Assembly: GCF_015709455.1 (NCBI RefSeq)
Contig: NZ_JADNQW010000005.1
Span: forward strand, 3,678,001 to 3,742,000
Origin: Methylosinus sp. H3A
GTDB lineage: Bacteria > Pseudomonadota > Alphaproteobacteria > Rhizobiales > Beijerinckiaceae
Direction: 5' to 3'
DNA: 64,000 nt
Numbering within the stretch: the first letter of the stretch is position 1; every line of letters begins with the position of its first letter. A model generated the notes under the pieces. That model was given only the letters and a program-made list of their open reading frames with translations, was not told where the DNA came from and ran no database searches. The position numbers and the translations under genes were made by a program. Below are positions 17,277-26,648 of this stretch, piece after piece.

Positions 17277-20159
17277 ATGATAACGGAAGCTATGACGCCC
17301 GTTGAGTTCATTCGCAAATGGAAGGTTCACGCCCTCACCGAGCGGGCGGCGGCGCAAGAGCATTTCATCGACCTCTGCCGCATGTTCGAGCATCCGACGC
17401 CTGCGGAAGCGGGCCCGGACGGCGCGAGCTTCACCTTCGAGAGGGGCGTCTCCAAGACCGGCGGCGGCGACGGTTGGGCGGATGTCTGGAAAAAAGGCTT
17501 TTTCGCCTGGGAATATAAAAAGCGCCGCCGCAACCTCGACGAGGCGCTGGTGCAGCTCACCCGCTACGCCGCCGCGCTCGAGCACCCGCCCCTGCTCGTC
17601 GTCTGCGATACGATCCGGTTCCAGATCGTCACCACCTGGACCAATCTCGAGACCAAGACCTACGCTTTCGAGCTCGAGGATCTCGCCGACCCGGCGACCT
17701 TCGCGATATTGCGGGCGGCCTTCCACGATCCGGACGCGCTGCGGCCTACCCGCACCCGCGCCAAGATCACCGCCGACGCGGCCGACAAATTCCAGACGAT
17801 CTCGGACCGGCTCCAGCAGCGCAATCCCGACCGCGAGGCGGTCGCCCATTTCGTCAATCAGCTCGTCTTCTGCTTCTTCGCCGACAGTGTGAAGCTGCTG
17901 CCCGAGGGCCTGCTCAAGAAGCTGCTGCAGACGGCCGAGCGGCGCCCGCACAAGTCGAAGGACTATTTCGACAAGCTCTTCGGGCAGATGGAGAAGGGCG
18001 GCGAGTTCGATCTGACCGAGATCGCCCATTTCAACGGCGGACTCTTCGACGGCAGCCGCGCGCTCTTGCTCGACTATGGCGAGATCGGCCTGCTTTTTGC
18101 GGCGACGAGCCTCGATTGGAGCCTCATCGACCCGACCATTTTCGGCACTTTGTTCGAGCGCTTCCTCGATCCCGACAAGCGCGCGCAGATCGGCGCCCAT
18201 TACACCGACCCGGACAAGATCATGATGATCGTCGAGCCGGTCGTGCTGCGCCCGCTGCGTCGGGAATGGGAGGAGACGCGCGCGCGCATCGACGCGCTGA
18301 TGGCGCCCGCCGTCGAGACCGGCGCCCGCAAGAGCCGCAAGGACGCCGACAAGAAACTCGCCGCCGCCAGAGCCGAGGTCGCGCGGCTGCGCGATGAATT
18401 CGTCGAGCGGCTGACGCGCCTGCGCATATTGGACCCCGCCTGCGGCTCGGGAAACTTCCTCTATCTGGCGCTGCAAGGGGTCAAAGACCTCGAATATCGC
18501 GCGATCAACGATTGCGAGCTCTATGGGCTCGCGCGTCCGCCCTTGCGCGTCGGGCCGGAGATTCTGCACGGGATCGAGATCAACCCTTTCGCCGCCGAGC
18601 TGGCGCGCATGACGATCTGGATCGGCGATATTCAATGGTCGATCAAGAACGGCATTTATTCGCGTCCCGAGCCGATCCTGCGCAAGCTCGATTCGATCGA
18701 GCGACGCGACGCCGTGCTCGCCGAGGATGGGAGCGAGGCGCAATGGCCGGAGGCGGATTTCATCGTCGGGAATCCGCCGTTTCTGGGCGGGAAGCTGCTG
18801 CGCAAAGGACTCGGCGACGATTATGTCGACGCGCTGTTTTCCGCCTATGACGGCGTCGTGCCGGCCGAGGCCGATCTCGTCTGCTATTGGTTCGCGAAAG
18901 GCTGGCGCGCGCTCGAGGAGAAGCGCGCTAGCCGAGTCGGCTTCGTCTCGACCAACTCCATTCGCGGCGGCGCCAATCGCCGCGTGCTGGAGCCGATCGC
19001 TCGCGACGGCGCGATTTTCGAGGCCTGGAGCGACCAGCCTTGGATCGTCGACGGCGCCGCGGTGCGGGTGAGCCTCGTGTGTTTCGGCGACGGCGATGAC
19101 GGCAAGCATCTGGACGGCGATCTGGTAGAGTCGCTCAACGCCGATCTGACTATGCGCGCGGCAGATCTGACCAAGGCGCGGCAACTCGCCGAAAATTTTG
19201 GGGTTGCAGTCCGAGGCATTGAGCGGGGAGGGGTTTTTCACGTCGATGGATCGACCGGACGGGGCTTTCTCCGCGCACCATTGAACGTCAACAATAGACC
19301 CAACGCAGATGTTGTTAAAAAATTTCTAACTGTCACCGACCTAACCGCTCGTCCCAGCGACTACTGGCTTCTCGACTTCTTTGGTTTAAATGAAGCAGAA
19401 GCATCTCTCTTCGAAGAGCCCTTCAAGTTCGTGAAGGATAAAAACTTAGATTTAAGAAAAACAAACAGAGAGCAGCGCACAGCGAAAAAGTGGTGGCTAT
19501 TACGGCGCTCTGGTGCAGAGTTTCGATCGAAGGTGCGCAATATTGACAAAATTATCGTAACACCTCTTGTTGCAAAGTACCGTCTATTTCAGTTTTTTGA
19601 AAGCATATACATTACAGATACTCGGGTTGTAACGATTTTTCGATCCGACCTGGTAAGCTTTGGAGTTCTAAGCTCGTTATTTCACACAGCTTGGTCACTA
19701 GGTAAATGTCAATATCACGGCGTCGGAAACGACCCCGTGTACACACATGACACAACCTTCGAAACCTTCCCCTTCCCCGAAGGCCTCACGCCGAATATTC
19801 CGGCGAAGGACTATGCCGACGATCCACGCGCCCGGCGCATAGCGGCGGCGGCGAAGCGGCTCGACGAATTGCGCCGCGCCTGGCTGAACCCGTCCGATCT
19901 CGTCGAGATCGTCCCCGAGGTCGTCCCCGGCTATCCGGACCGCATTCTGCCGAAGGATGCGCAAGCGGCAGTCAAGCTCAAGGAGCGCACGCTGACCAAT
20001 CTCTATAATCAGCGCCCGCAATGGCTGGCCGACGCCCATGCCGAGCTCGACCGCGCCGTCGCGGCGGCCTATGGCTGGCCCGAGGATATCTCGACCGAGG
20101 AGGCGCTGGAAAAGCTCCTCGCGCTCAATCTGGCGCGGTCCTCGGCGCAAGGCCTATGA
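17277..20159 (+). CDS. Type IIL restriction-modification enzyme (MmeI family), fused nuclease, methylase and specificity domains
   Basis: A 960-residue single-chain enzyme. Residues about 1-160 form the nuclease domain with an intact D69-x9-E79-x-K81 active site ([14 protein letters not shown]). A helical linker follows (about 160-370). The gamma-type adenine methylase has motif [10 protein letters not shown] at about 386 and NPPF at 499-502. The target-recognition region covers about 620-840, and MmeI itself is close in length. Bases about 19190-19770 are visibly AT-rich against GC-rich flanks. An alternative ATG at 17292 would shorten it by five residues. Cutting activity is inferred from the intact motif. 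Confidence 0.85.
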   Translation: MITEAMTPVEFIRKWKVHALTERAAAQEHFIDLCRMFEHPTPAEAGPDGASFTFERGVSKTGGGDGWADVWKKGFFAWEYKKRRRNLDEALVQLTRYAAALEHPPLLVVCDTIRFQIVTTWTNLETKTYAFELEDLADPATFAILRAAFHDPDALRPTRTRAKITADAADKFQTISDRLQQRNPDREAVAHFVNQLVFCFFADSVKLLPEGLLKKLLQTAERRPHKSKDYFDKLFGQMEKGGEFDLTEIAHFNGGLFDGSRALLLDYGEIGLLFAATSLDWSLIDPTIFGTLFERFLDPDKRAQIGAHYTDPDKIMMIVEPVVLRPLRREWEETRARIDALMAPAVETGARKSRKDADKKLAAARAEVARLRDEFVERLTRLRILDPACGSGNFLYLALQGVKDLEYRAINDCELYGLARPPLRVGPEILHGIEINPFAAELARMTIWIGDIQWSIKNGIYSRPEPILRKLDSIERRDAVLAEDGSEAQWPEADFIVGNPPFLGGKLLRKGLGDDYVDALFSAYDGVVPAEADLVCYWFAKGWRALEEKRASRVGFVSTNSIRGGANRRVLEPIARDGAIFEAWSDQPWIVDGAAVRVSLVCFGDGDDGKHLDGDLVESLNADLTMRAADLTKARQLAENFGVAVRGIERGGVFHVDGSTGRGFLRAPLNVNNRPNADVVKKFLTVTDLTARPSDYWLLDFFGLNEAEASLFEEPFKFVKDKNLDLRKTNREQRTAKKWWLLRRSGAEFRSKVRNIDKIIVTPLVAKYRLFQFFESIYITDTRVVTIFRSDLVSFGVLSSLFHTAWSLGKCQYHGVGNDPVYTHDTTFETFPFPEGLTPNIPAKDYADDPRARRIAAAAKRLDELRRAWLNPSDLVEIVPEVVPGYPDRILPKDAQAAVKLKERTLTNLYNQRPQWLADAHAELDRAVAAAYGWPEDISTEEALEKLLALNLARSSAQGL

Positions 20160-20180
20160 CACGCTATGCACATATCGTGT
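20159..20180. promoter_or_regulatory. Palindromic operator upstream of parDE
   Basis: An imperfect 22-bp palindrome ACACG-c-TATG-ca-CATA-t-CGTGT. It directly abuts and partly overlaps the extended -10 promoter of the toxin-antitoxin genes. ParD-type antitoxins bind such palindromes to repress their own operon, so this is the likely autoregulatory site. It starts within the stop codon region of the restriction gene. Confidence 0.65.
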
Positions 20181-20186
20181 TATAGT
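20178..20186 (+). promoter_or_regulatory. Extended -10 promoter of parDE
   Basis: TGTTATAGT fits TGn-TATAAT with one mismatch and lies 18 bases upstream of the antitoxin ATG at 20205. No good -35 is seen; ATGACA at 20156-20161 is too far (16 bases before the TG). With GAGGAGG as ribosome-binding site, the leader would be very short. Confidence 0.5.
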
Positions 20187-20204
20187 CCGCCGAGGAGGCG
20201 CGCC

Positions 20205-20450
20205 ATGAACGTATCCGTCGGCAAGCATTGGGAAGAGTTCATCGACTCCCTCGTCAAGCAGGGCCGCTACGCCTCGGCGACCGAGGTGATGCGCGAAGGC
20301 CTGCGCCTCGTGGAGGAGCGCGAGACGAAGCTGAAGGCGCTGCGCGAGACGATAGAGGCGTCGCTGGCCGAAGGGGGCGAGCACAGCGACGAAGAGGTGG
20401 CCGCTTATCTCGATAAGAAAGCCGCGGAACTGAAAGCGCGAGGATATTGA
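20205..20450 (+). CDS. parD: ParD-family antitoxin
   Basis: 81 residues from the ATG at 20205, which is preceded by GAGGAGG; an earlier in-frame ATG at 20166 lies inside the operator and is rejected. The N-terminal half is a ribbon-helix-helix DNA-binding fold (NVSVGKHWEEFIDSLVKQGRYASATEVMREGLRLVEERE), the CopG/ParD signature. The C-terminal half (about 45-81) is charged and would wrap the toxin. The toxin gene follows one base after the stop codon. Confidence 0.9.
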   Translation: MNVSVGKHWEEFIDSLVKQGRYASATEVMREGLRLVEERETKLKALRETIEASLAEGGEHSDEEVAAYLDKKAAELKARGY

Positions 20451-20451
20451 T

Positions 20452-20763
20452 TTGCGCCGACTCGTCTATTCGAGCGCGGCGCGACGAAGCCTCGGCGATC
20501 TTCTCGAATATCTGACGATCGAGATGGGCGCGGAAGCGCTCGCTTCACCAATCATGTGGCGCATTCGGGACAAATGCGTGAAGGCCGCGGAACTGCCCGC
20601 CATCCTCGGCAGGCCTCGCGACGATCTCGCGCCCGGCCTGCGCAGCTTTCCATTCCAAGGTTTCGTGATCTTCATGCGCTATAGCGACGACAGGCTCGAT
20701 ATCATCGACATCATGCACTCGCGGCGGGACGCCGACGCCGTGATGGGCGAGACCGAGCATTGA
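20452..20763 (+). CDS. parE: ParE-family toxin
   Basis: 103 residues, TTG start one base after the antitoxin stop; the weak start may keep toxin below antitoxin. RelE/ParE fold segments are visible: RLVYSSAARRSLGDLLEYL at the N terminus, LPAILGRPRDDLAPGLRSFPFQGFVIFMRYSDDRLDIIDIMHSRRD. ParE toxins poison DNA gyrase; RelE members cut mRNA. The sequence (LRSFPFQGFVIFMRY, IDIMHSRRD) favours ParE. trmJ starts only 4 bases after the stop. Confidence 0.9.
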   Translation: MRRLVYSSAARRSLGDLLEYLTIEMGAEALASPIMWRIRDKCVKAAELPAILGRPRDDLAPGLRSFPFQGFVIFMRYSDDRLDIIDIMHSRRDADAVMGETEH

Positions 20764-20767
20764 TCCC

Positions 20768-21610
20768 GTGACCGGCGCCGGAACCGACCACACCAAGCCA
20801 AAGCTCGAAGGCGGCCCCGCCGTCATTCTCGTGCGGCCGCAGCTCGCCGTGAATATCGGCATGTGCGCCCGCGCCATGGCCAATTTCGGCCTCTCGGACC
20901 TGCGTCTCGTCGCGCCGCGCGAGGGCTGGCCGACGCGCGATCCCGTCTATCGCGAGGCCTCTTACGCCGCCGCCGCCGGCGCCGCTTATCTGCTCGACTC
21001 GGCCAAGCTCTACGAGACGGCGCGCGAGGCGATCGCCGATCTCTCCTTCGTCCATGCGGCGACCGCGCGCGGACGCGGGCAGGTGAAGCCCGTGCTGACG
21101 CCCGCCGCGGCAATGTCGGCGACCGTCGCGCATGTCGCCGCCGGCGAGCGCCATGGCGTGATGTTCGGCCCCGAGCGCACAGGCCTCGACAATGACGATG
21201 TCGCGCTCGCCGACTCGATTCTGACCTTTCCGGTCAATCCCGCCTATGCCTCGCTCAATCTGGCGCAGGCGGTGCTGCTCACCGGCTATGAATGGTTCCG
21301 CCACGCCCATGGCGAGACGCTGCCCTTCGACGTCACCGAGCGCTCGCCGCCCGCCACCCGCGAAATGACGCTCGCCTTCTTCGACTATCTGGAGAAGCAT
21401 CTCGACGAGCGGCAGTTCTTCCGCCCCGAGACGAAGAAGCCGGTGATGTCGCGCAATCTGCGCAACATGTTTCACCGCATGAACATGACAGAGCAGGACG
21501 TGCGGACCTTGTGGGGCGTGGTGGTGCGGCTGGTCGAAGGCCCGCGGCGCGAGCCCAAGAAAGTGACCCGGCGCAAAAGCCGAGACGAGACGCCCGGCGA
21601 CCCGAGCTGA
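20768..21610 (+). CDS. trmJ: tRNA 2'-O-methyltransferase TrmJ (SPOUT family)
   Basis: Methylates the ribose of residue 32 in several tRNAs using SAM. 280 residues, GTG start. SpoU motifs are visible: VRPQLAVNIGMCARAMANFGLSDLRLV (motif 1), GVMFGPERTGLDNDDV (motif 2) and PAYASLNLAQAVLLTGYEW (motif 3, trefoil knot). The C terminus is basic (REPKKVTRRKSRDE). The 4-base gap from parE suggests readthrough from the toxin-antitoxin operon, although it may have its own promoter. Confidence 0.92.
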   Translation: MTGAGTDHTKPKLEGGPAVILVRPQLAVNIGMCARAMANFGLSDLRLVAPREGWPTRDPVYREASYAAAAGAAYLLDSAKLYETAREAIADLSFVHAATARGRGQVKPVLTPAAAMSATVAHVAAGERHGVMFGPERTGLDNDDVALADSILTFPVNPAYASLNLAQAVLLTGYEWFRHAHGETLPFDVTERSPPATREMTLAFFDYLEKHLDERQFFRPETKKPVMSRNLRNMFHRMNMTEQDVRTLWGVVVRLVEGPRREPKKVTRRKSRDETPGDPS

Positions 21611-21632
21611 GGGGGCCGCCGGGCGCGCAGCC

Positions 21633-23537
21633 CTATTCCGGCAGAGCGAACACGGTGAGCACGCCGCCGAGCGCCGTGTAATTCGACAGGCTGCGATAAT
21701 TGCCGACCGCGCCGAGACCGTCGCTGCTCTTGGTGAGGCCGGCCGCGAGGCCTATGCCCGCCCAGCCGCCGACGCCCGAGAGCACGGCGACATATTGCTT
21801 GCCGCCGACCTCATAGGTGATGACATTGCCGATGATGCCGGAGGGCGTCTTGCGCCGGAACAGCTCCTTACCGGTCTTGGTGTCGACCGCTTTCAGATAG
21901 CCTTCGAGCGTTCCATAGAAGGTCACGCCGCCATCCGTCGAGACGGCGCCCGACCACACGGAGAATTGCTCCTTGTTCGTCCAGACGATCTTGCCGGTCT
22001 TGGCGTCCCAGGCGATGAAATTGCCGGTATGCGTCTCGCCCTTGTCGCGATCGGCAGGGAACATCTCGACCGTCGCGCCGACATAGGGCTGGCCGGCCGA
22101 ATAGCTGACGCGAAACGGCTCGAAATCCATGCAGACGTGATTGGTCGGCACGAGGAAGAGGCCCGTGCCCGGATCATAGCTCGCCGGCTGCTCGTCCTTG
22201 GAGCCGAGCGTCGTCGGACAGGCGCCGCGCGTCGTCTCGTCCTCGCCATGCGCCTCGGTCGAGAAGCGCTCGTCGAGGATCGGACGGCCATAGGTCTTCG
22301 ACGATTTGTCGAGATCGATCTTCGTCGCCCAATTGACGGCGGGGTCGAATTTCTCGGCGACGAGCAATTCGCCATTCGTCCGATCGAGCGTGTAGCCGAA
22401 GCCGTTGCGGTCGAAGTGAACGGCCGTCTTCGTCTTTTTGCCGCCGATCTCCTGATCGACGAGCATGATCTCGTTCACCGCGTCATAATCCCATTGGTCG
22501 TGCGGCGTCGTCTGATAGACCCATCTCGCCTTGCCCGTGTCGAGATCGCGCGCCCAGAGCGTCATGGACCAGCGATTGTCGCCGGGACGCTGGATAGGAT
22601 TCCAGGTCGAAGGATTGCCGGAGCCGTAATAGACGAGATTGAGCTCTGGGTCGTAGCTGTACCAGCCCCATGTCGTGCCGCCGCCGAGCTTCCACTGATC
22701 GCCTTTCCAAGTGTTGATCCCGGAATCCTTGCCGACCGGCTTGCCGAGATGCGTCGTCTTGTCGGGATCGATCAACGTCTCTTCGTCCGGCCCGGTCGAA
22801 TAGCCACGCCACAGCAGCGCGCCAGTCTTCACGTCATAGGCGCTGATATGACCGCGCACGCCATATTCGCCGCCGGCGTTGCCGACGAGCACCTTGTCCT
22901 TGAACACATGCGGCGCCGCCGTGGAGGTCTCGCCCTTCGACGGATCGCCGAATTTGACGGACCAGATCGGCTTGTCCTTGCTTTCACCGCTGGAAGCGCC
23001 GGTCGCGGCGTCGAGCGCGACGAGAGTGGTGTCGGCTTGGGCGAGGAATATCTTGCCATCGCCATAGGCGAGGCCGCGATTGACCGTGTCGCAGCACATC
23101 ACCGGGACGACCGAAGCGTCCTGCTGCGGCGCATATTTCCACAGCACCTTGTGATCCGGGTCTCTCAGATCGAGAGCAAAGACGACATTCGGAAACGGCG
23201 TGTGCAGATACATCACATCGGTGACGAAGGCCTTATTCGTCGTCTTGCCGTCCTTGTCGACGACCGCAGGAATCGTGACGTCGTGAATGACGAGCGGGGC
23301 GCCTTCGTGTCCGCGCAGAACGCCGGTCGAGAATTGCCAATCGACGGCGAGCTTATGGACATTCGCCGTGGTGATCTGCTTCAACGCCGAATGGCGGCGA
23401 TTGGCGTAATCGCCCGTCGGCGACACCCACTGTCGCGGATCCTTCTGCAGCTCGAGCAGCATATCCGCATAGGCGCCGCTCGCCGCGAGCGCGAGCGCGC
23501 AGACGGACATCGACAGTCGGAATTTTCTCATCTGCAT
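21633..23537 (-). CDS. xoxF: Lanthanide-type PQQ-dependent methanol dehydrogenase (XoxF)
   Basis: Periplasmic oxidation of methanol to formaldehyde or formate with PQQ. 634 residues with a signal peptide cleaved near ASGAYA. Key residues: vicinal disulfide Cys148-Cys149, metal ligands Glu224 and Asn308, catalytic Asp350, and an extra Asp352 (WDYDAVNE) that distinguishes lanthanide-dependent XoxF from calcium-dependent MxaF, which has Ala there. Beta-propeller tryptophan-docking repeats recur. An insertion of about 17 residues (about 88-105) precedes [10 protein letters not shown]. No xoxG or xoxJ is adjacent. It converges with trmJ. A GGAGGG site precedes the ATG. Confidence 0.92.
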   Translation of the reverse strand: MQMRKFRLSMSVCALALAASGAYADMLLELQKDPRQWVSPTGDYANRRHSALKQITTANVHKLAVDWQFSTGVLRGHEGAPLVIHDVTIPAVVDKDGKTTNKAFVTDVMYLHTPFPNVVFALDLRDPDHKVLWKYAPQQDASVVPVMCCDTVNRGLAYGDGKIFLAQADTTLVALDAATGASSGESKDKPIWSVKFGDPSKGETSTAAPHVFKDKVLVGNAGGEYGVRGHISAYDVKTGALLWRGYSTGPDEETLIDPDKTTHLGKPVGKDSGINTWKGDQWKLGGGTTWGWYSYDPELNLVYYGSGNPSTWNPIQRPGDNRWSMTLWARDLDTGKARWVYQTTPHDQWDYDAVNEIMLVDQEIGGKKTKTAVHFDRNGFGYTLDRTNGELLVAEKFDPAVNWATKIDLDKSSKTYGRPILDERFSTEAHGEDETTRGACPTTLGSKDEQPASYDPGTGLFLVPTNHVCMDFEPFRVSYSAGQPYVGATVEMFPADRDKGETHTGNFIAWDAKTGKIVWTNKEQFSVWSGAVSTDGGVTFYGTLEGYLKAVDTKTGKELFRRKTPSGIIGNVITYEVGGKQYVAVLSGVGGWAGIGLAAGLTKSSDGLGAVGNYRSLSNYTALGGVLTVFALPE

Positions 23538-23867
23538 TTATTCCCTCCGCAACCTGATATTTTCTCGCTTGCGCGTTCTTCGCGACAGGCGGCGACGGCC
23601 CGGGAAACCGCGCGCCGTCTGTCGTGAGCTCATGCAGCGGCTGCATGCGACGCCGCTCGCAACGGAGGTTCCACGAATGCGCGCGCCTTCGCCAGATCAC
23701 GAAATGGCGACGCGCCCACGATCGTCGCAGTTTTGCGACAGTTGCGACGATCATCGAACATCGCCGCGCCGATACGCGCGCCGCACGGCGTTCGAGGGCG
23801 CTCGCGCGGCCCTCGCGCAGCTCTTGCCCCTGTTCGGGAAATGCAGGACAATCCGTGAACATAGCGC
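23538..23867. promoter_or_regulatory. 330-bp upstream region of xoxF, with inverted repeat
   Basis: No gene is seen here. On the xoxF side it holds the GGAGGG ribosome-binding site (about 23544-23550). At 23720-23752 lies a perfect 10-bp inverted repeat GATCGTCGCA/TGCGACGATC separated by 13 bases; the spacer contains a further TTGCGACA copy, giving three related TGCGAC units. This looks like a binding site for a dimeric regulator about 185-215 bases upstream of xoxF. No confident -35/-10 pair was found. Confidence 0.55.
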
Positions 23868-24455
23868 ATGCCCGAGCCTGCGATGCCCCGCTACGCCGAA
23901 CTCGCGACGACGAACTTCTCTTTCCTGCGCGGCGCCTCGTATCCCGAGGAGATGGTCGCGCAGGCGATGGCGCTCGGCCAAATCGGCATAGGCATAGCGG
24001 ATCGCAATTCGCTCACCGGCGTCGTGCGCGCCTTCTCCTATCTGCGCGTCGTCGTCATGGAGAATGGCGCGCCTCCCCCTGCCCCGCTCGAGGCCGGCCG
24101 CGGCCGGCTATCTCCCTCTTCCGTGCTGCCGGTGAGGGAGGGGGCGCGCGTGACGGTCGCCGGCCTCGCGCTGGTGCGCCAGCGGCCGGGCTCGGCGAGC
24201 GGCGTGATCTTCATGACGATCGAGGATGAGACGGGGGGCGCCAATATCGTCGTCTGGCCGAAATTATTCGAGCGGCGGCGTCCGGAGGTCATCGGCGCGC
24301 GGCTCGTCGCTGTCACGGGCGTTCAGAACGAATCCGGCGTCGTCCATGTGATCGCGCAGAAGATCGAGGATATGAGCGCCGATCTAAGGCTGCTCGAGCA
24401 ATCGCGCAGCGCAAAGGCGCGCGAGGCCATGCCGAAAGGACGGAGCTTCCAATGA
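23868..24455 (+). pseudogene. dnaE2: Remnant of error-prone DNA polymerase dnaE2 (N and C termini only)
   Basis: A 195-residue open frame that joins the two ends of DnaE2. Residues about 6-62 (RYAELATTNFSFLRGASYPEEMVAQAMALG...ADRNSLTGVVRAFSYL) match the start of the PHP domain. Residues about 88-195 (VTVAGLALVRQRPGSASGVIFMTIEDETGGANIVVWPKLFERRRPEV...) match the C-terminal OB-fold end, finishing MPKGRSFQ. DnaE2 is normally above 1000 residues, so roughly 900, including the whole polymerase core, are missing. The junction (bases about 24055-24150) carries a palindromic GC-rich repeat. No imuA or imuB is nearby. Confidence 0.85.
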
Positions 24456-24514
24456 CGGACACCCTGCCCCCTGCCGGCGTCGTCACGTCGCGCGCGACGA
24501 CGTAATATTCGCCC

Positions 24515-25432
24515 ATGACCGATCGAGACTCCTTCCTCATGACATTCGACAACGCGCCGCCCGGCGCGCTTTTGCGCGTGTCGCCGCTGACGCGCCGCAT
24601 CGTCGCGCCCAATCCCGGCGTCTTCACCTATACGGGCACATGCAGCTACATCATCGGCGAAGGCGAGCTGGCGATCGTCGACCCCGGTCCTGCGGAGGCC
24701 TCGCATATCGAGGCTCTGCTCGCCGCGATCGGGGGAGAGACGCTGCGCTATCTGCTCGTCACCCACACGCACCGCGACCATTCGCCGGCGGCGCGCATTC
24801 TGCAAGACAAGACCGGCGCGACGATCGCCGGTTGCGCGGCCTATGCGCCGCCGCCCGATCTTTCGGTCACTGGGCCGGGCCTCGACGCCTCGCATGACCG
24901 CGCCTATGCGCCGGACGTCACGCTCGCCGACGGCGAATGCCTCGCCTTCGGCGGCCTGACGATCGAGGCGGTCGCGACGCCGGGGCATACGACGAACCAT
25001 CTCTGCTTCGCGCTCGCCGAGGAAGCCACGCTCTTCACGGGCGATCATGTGATGGGCTGGGCGACGACTGTGATCGCCCCGCCGGACGGCTCCATGCGCG
25101 AATATTTCGCCTCCTTGGAAAGGCTGCGCGGGCGCGACGACCGCCTCTATTGGCCCGCCCATGGCGGTCCGGTGAAGGAGCCGCAACGCTATCTACGCGC
25201 CCTGCTCCACCATCGCCGGCAGCGCGAGGCGGCGATCCTGGAGCGGCTCGAGGCCGGCGACGAGACGATCGTCGCCATCGTCGCGCGCATCTATGAAGGT
25301 TTCGACGCCCGCCTGCAGAGAGCGGCGGCGCTCTCTGTCTTCGCCCATCTCGAGGATCTCGTCGAGCGCGGCCTCGTCCGCGCCGACGGGCCGGCGACGC
25401 TGGAGGCGCGGTATTTCAAGTGTGGGGAGTAG
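24515..25432 (+). CDS. Metallo-beta-lactamase-fold hydrolase (LACTB2-like)
   Basis: 305 residues with the MBL metal motif THTHRDHS near residues 87-94, later ligands ATPGHTTNHL (about 153) and FTGDHVMGW (about 171), and the final WPAHGGP (about 212). A C-terminal winged-helix-like tail (about 235-300) with FAHLEDLVERGLVR resembles the LACTB2/ribonuclease-like branch. Substrate unknown; a thioesterase or nuclease role is possible. It follows the dnaE2 remnant on the same strand by 59 bases. Confidence 0.82.
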   Translation: MTDRDSFLMTFDNAPPGALLRVSPLTRRIVAPNPGVFTYTGTCSYIIGEGELAIVDPGPAEASHIEALLAAIGGETLRYLLVTHTHRDHSPAARILQDKTGATIAGCAAYAPPPDLSVTGPGLDASHDRAYAPDVTLADGECLAFGGLTIEAVATPGHTTNHLCFALAEEATLFTGDHVMGWATTVIAPPDGSMREYFASLERLRGRDDRLYWPAHGGPVKEPQRYLRALLHHRRQREAAILERLEAGDETIVAIVARIYEGFDARLQRAAALSVFAHLEDLVERGLVRADGPATLEARYFKCGE

Positions 25433-25467
25433 TGATTGGGGAGTGGATTTCTTCCCCTACTCCCCAC

Positions 25468-26283
25468 TCACTTCTCATTCAGCCCCGCTTGCAGCTCTTC
25501 CGCGAATTGCCTGATCCGCTTCGCATTGGCTCCGAAATCGTGCCGCCCGGTGCGTGAGGCCGAGCGCACATCGATGCGCGTCTGGCCGGCGAGCGGGCGC
25601 AGCCGCACCGTGATGTCGTCGCCGAAGCCCATCACCAGAGTGCGGTCGAGAAAGTCGATATGGCCGACGCCGGAACGTCCGCCCGGCGGGCGCTGATCGA
25701 TGACCCGCCAGCCACGGCTCGCAGCCGTCTCCAGCACGAGCTGAAAGGCTTCGTCCGGCTCGAGATCGACGACGATCGGCTCTATGTCGGGATAGCCCTC
25801 CCGCTGCCGCTCCGCGGAATCGGAGTCGAAAGCGCCGGGCGTGAAGCCGGCGCGCGCCGCCGCCGCCGCGCGGGATGTGGAAAAGCGCGGTGGATCGGAA
25901 GTGTCGGTCGAGATGTCCGAGAGCACGGGCAGGCGCACGGCCTGGACGGCGAGATAGGCCGGATAGCCGAGCGTCAGCGCGGCGAGAAAGGCGCCGCCGA
26001 GCGCCTCGCCCAGCCCGCGCCGGCCCTCCTGCCAAATGACGACGCAGGCCGCCAGAAAGAGCAGCAGCGCGACCAGCGCGACGAGGATCGCGCCGCCGAG
26101 CACGGCGAGAGACGCCTGCGGCTCGACCGCATTGGCGCGCGCGAGAAGCACGGCGATGGCCGCCACCGGCAACGCGAAAACCGCGAGCCGCCGGCACCAG
26201 ACCGCGGCGTTGGAGACGGGCTCTTCTGGGATATGGCGCAGCATGCGGCCGATCATAGCATCGATCGCGGCGTCGCTCACCAA
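25468..26283 (-). CDS. DUF1499 family membrane protein
   Basis: 271 residues. Three hydrophobic segments lie in the N-terminal half (about 30-48, 58-86, 98-115), followed by a soluble DUF1499-type domain (PDIEPIVVDLEPDEAFQLVLETAASRGWRVIDQRPPGG...IDFLDRTLVMGFGDDITVRLRP...IDVRSASRTGRHDFGANAKRIRQFAEEL). The RSASRTGRHDFGANAKRIR segment is the strongest family signature. The molecular function of this family is not established. Confidence 0.78.
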   Translation of the reverse strand: MVSDAAIDAMIGRMLRHIPEEPVSNAAVWCRRLAVFALPVAAIAVLLARANAVEPQASLAVLGGAILVALVALLLFLAACVVIWQEGRRGLGEALGGAFLAALTLGYPAYLAVQAVRLPVLSDISTDTSDPPRFSTSRAAAAARAGFTPGAFDSDSAERQREGYPDIEPIVVDLEPDEAFQLVLETAASRGWRVIDQRPPGGRSGVGHIDFLDRTLVMGFGDDITVRLRPLAGQTRIDVRSASRTGRHDFGANAKRIRQFAEELQAGLNEK

Positions 26284-26415
26284 TCGCGAGCTGTGGAAGA
26301 CGCGCGGCTGGCTCCGCGATTTTACGAATAGTTTACCGGCCTGAGGGAGACTTTAATTCAAATGCACGACATTCCACGAGAGTCCTAAAAACCTTCAGTA
26401 GAAGAGTCCCCAGCC

Positions 26416-26622
26416 ATGTCGAAGCTCGTCGCCACCGATTTCAGCGAAACGCAATCCGCCGACCGCCCGCACGATCTGCTCGCCCGTCTCTATCGAGAGA
26501 TCGGCATTTCGGCCGTCGCCGCAGCGCTCGAGGTGATGACCCATTCGGGCTCGGAACAGAGCGACGAGTCCGAGGACGCGCGTTTGCCGGCGATCCTCCT
26601 CGAAGAGCAGCTCGCAGCCTAA
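26416..26622 (+). CDS. Small hypothetical protein
   Basis: 68 residues, acidic, no membrane segment. It has a helix-rich centre (PHDLLARLYREIGISAVAAALEVM) and an acidic tail (SGSEQSDESEDARLPAILLEEQLAA). It has its own intrinsic terminator 27 bases after the stop, which supports a real transcription unit. The upstream region (26284-26415) is AT-rich relative to the neighbours. No family recognised. Confidence 0.5.
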   Translation: MSKLVATDFSETQSADRPHDLLARLYREIGISAVAAALEVMTHSGSEQSDESEDARLPAILLEEQLAA

Positions 26623-26648
26623 AGGCCGACGGCTCGCGGCCCAGTCCA

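Noticed and set aside
24515..25432. Metallo-beta-lactamase antibiotic resistance gene
   Set aside because: The sequence belongs to the LACTB2-like branch with a C-terminal winged-helix-like tail and no signal peptide; it is not of the class B lactamase type.
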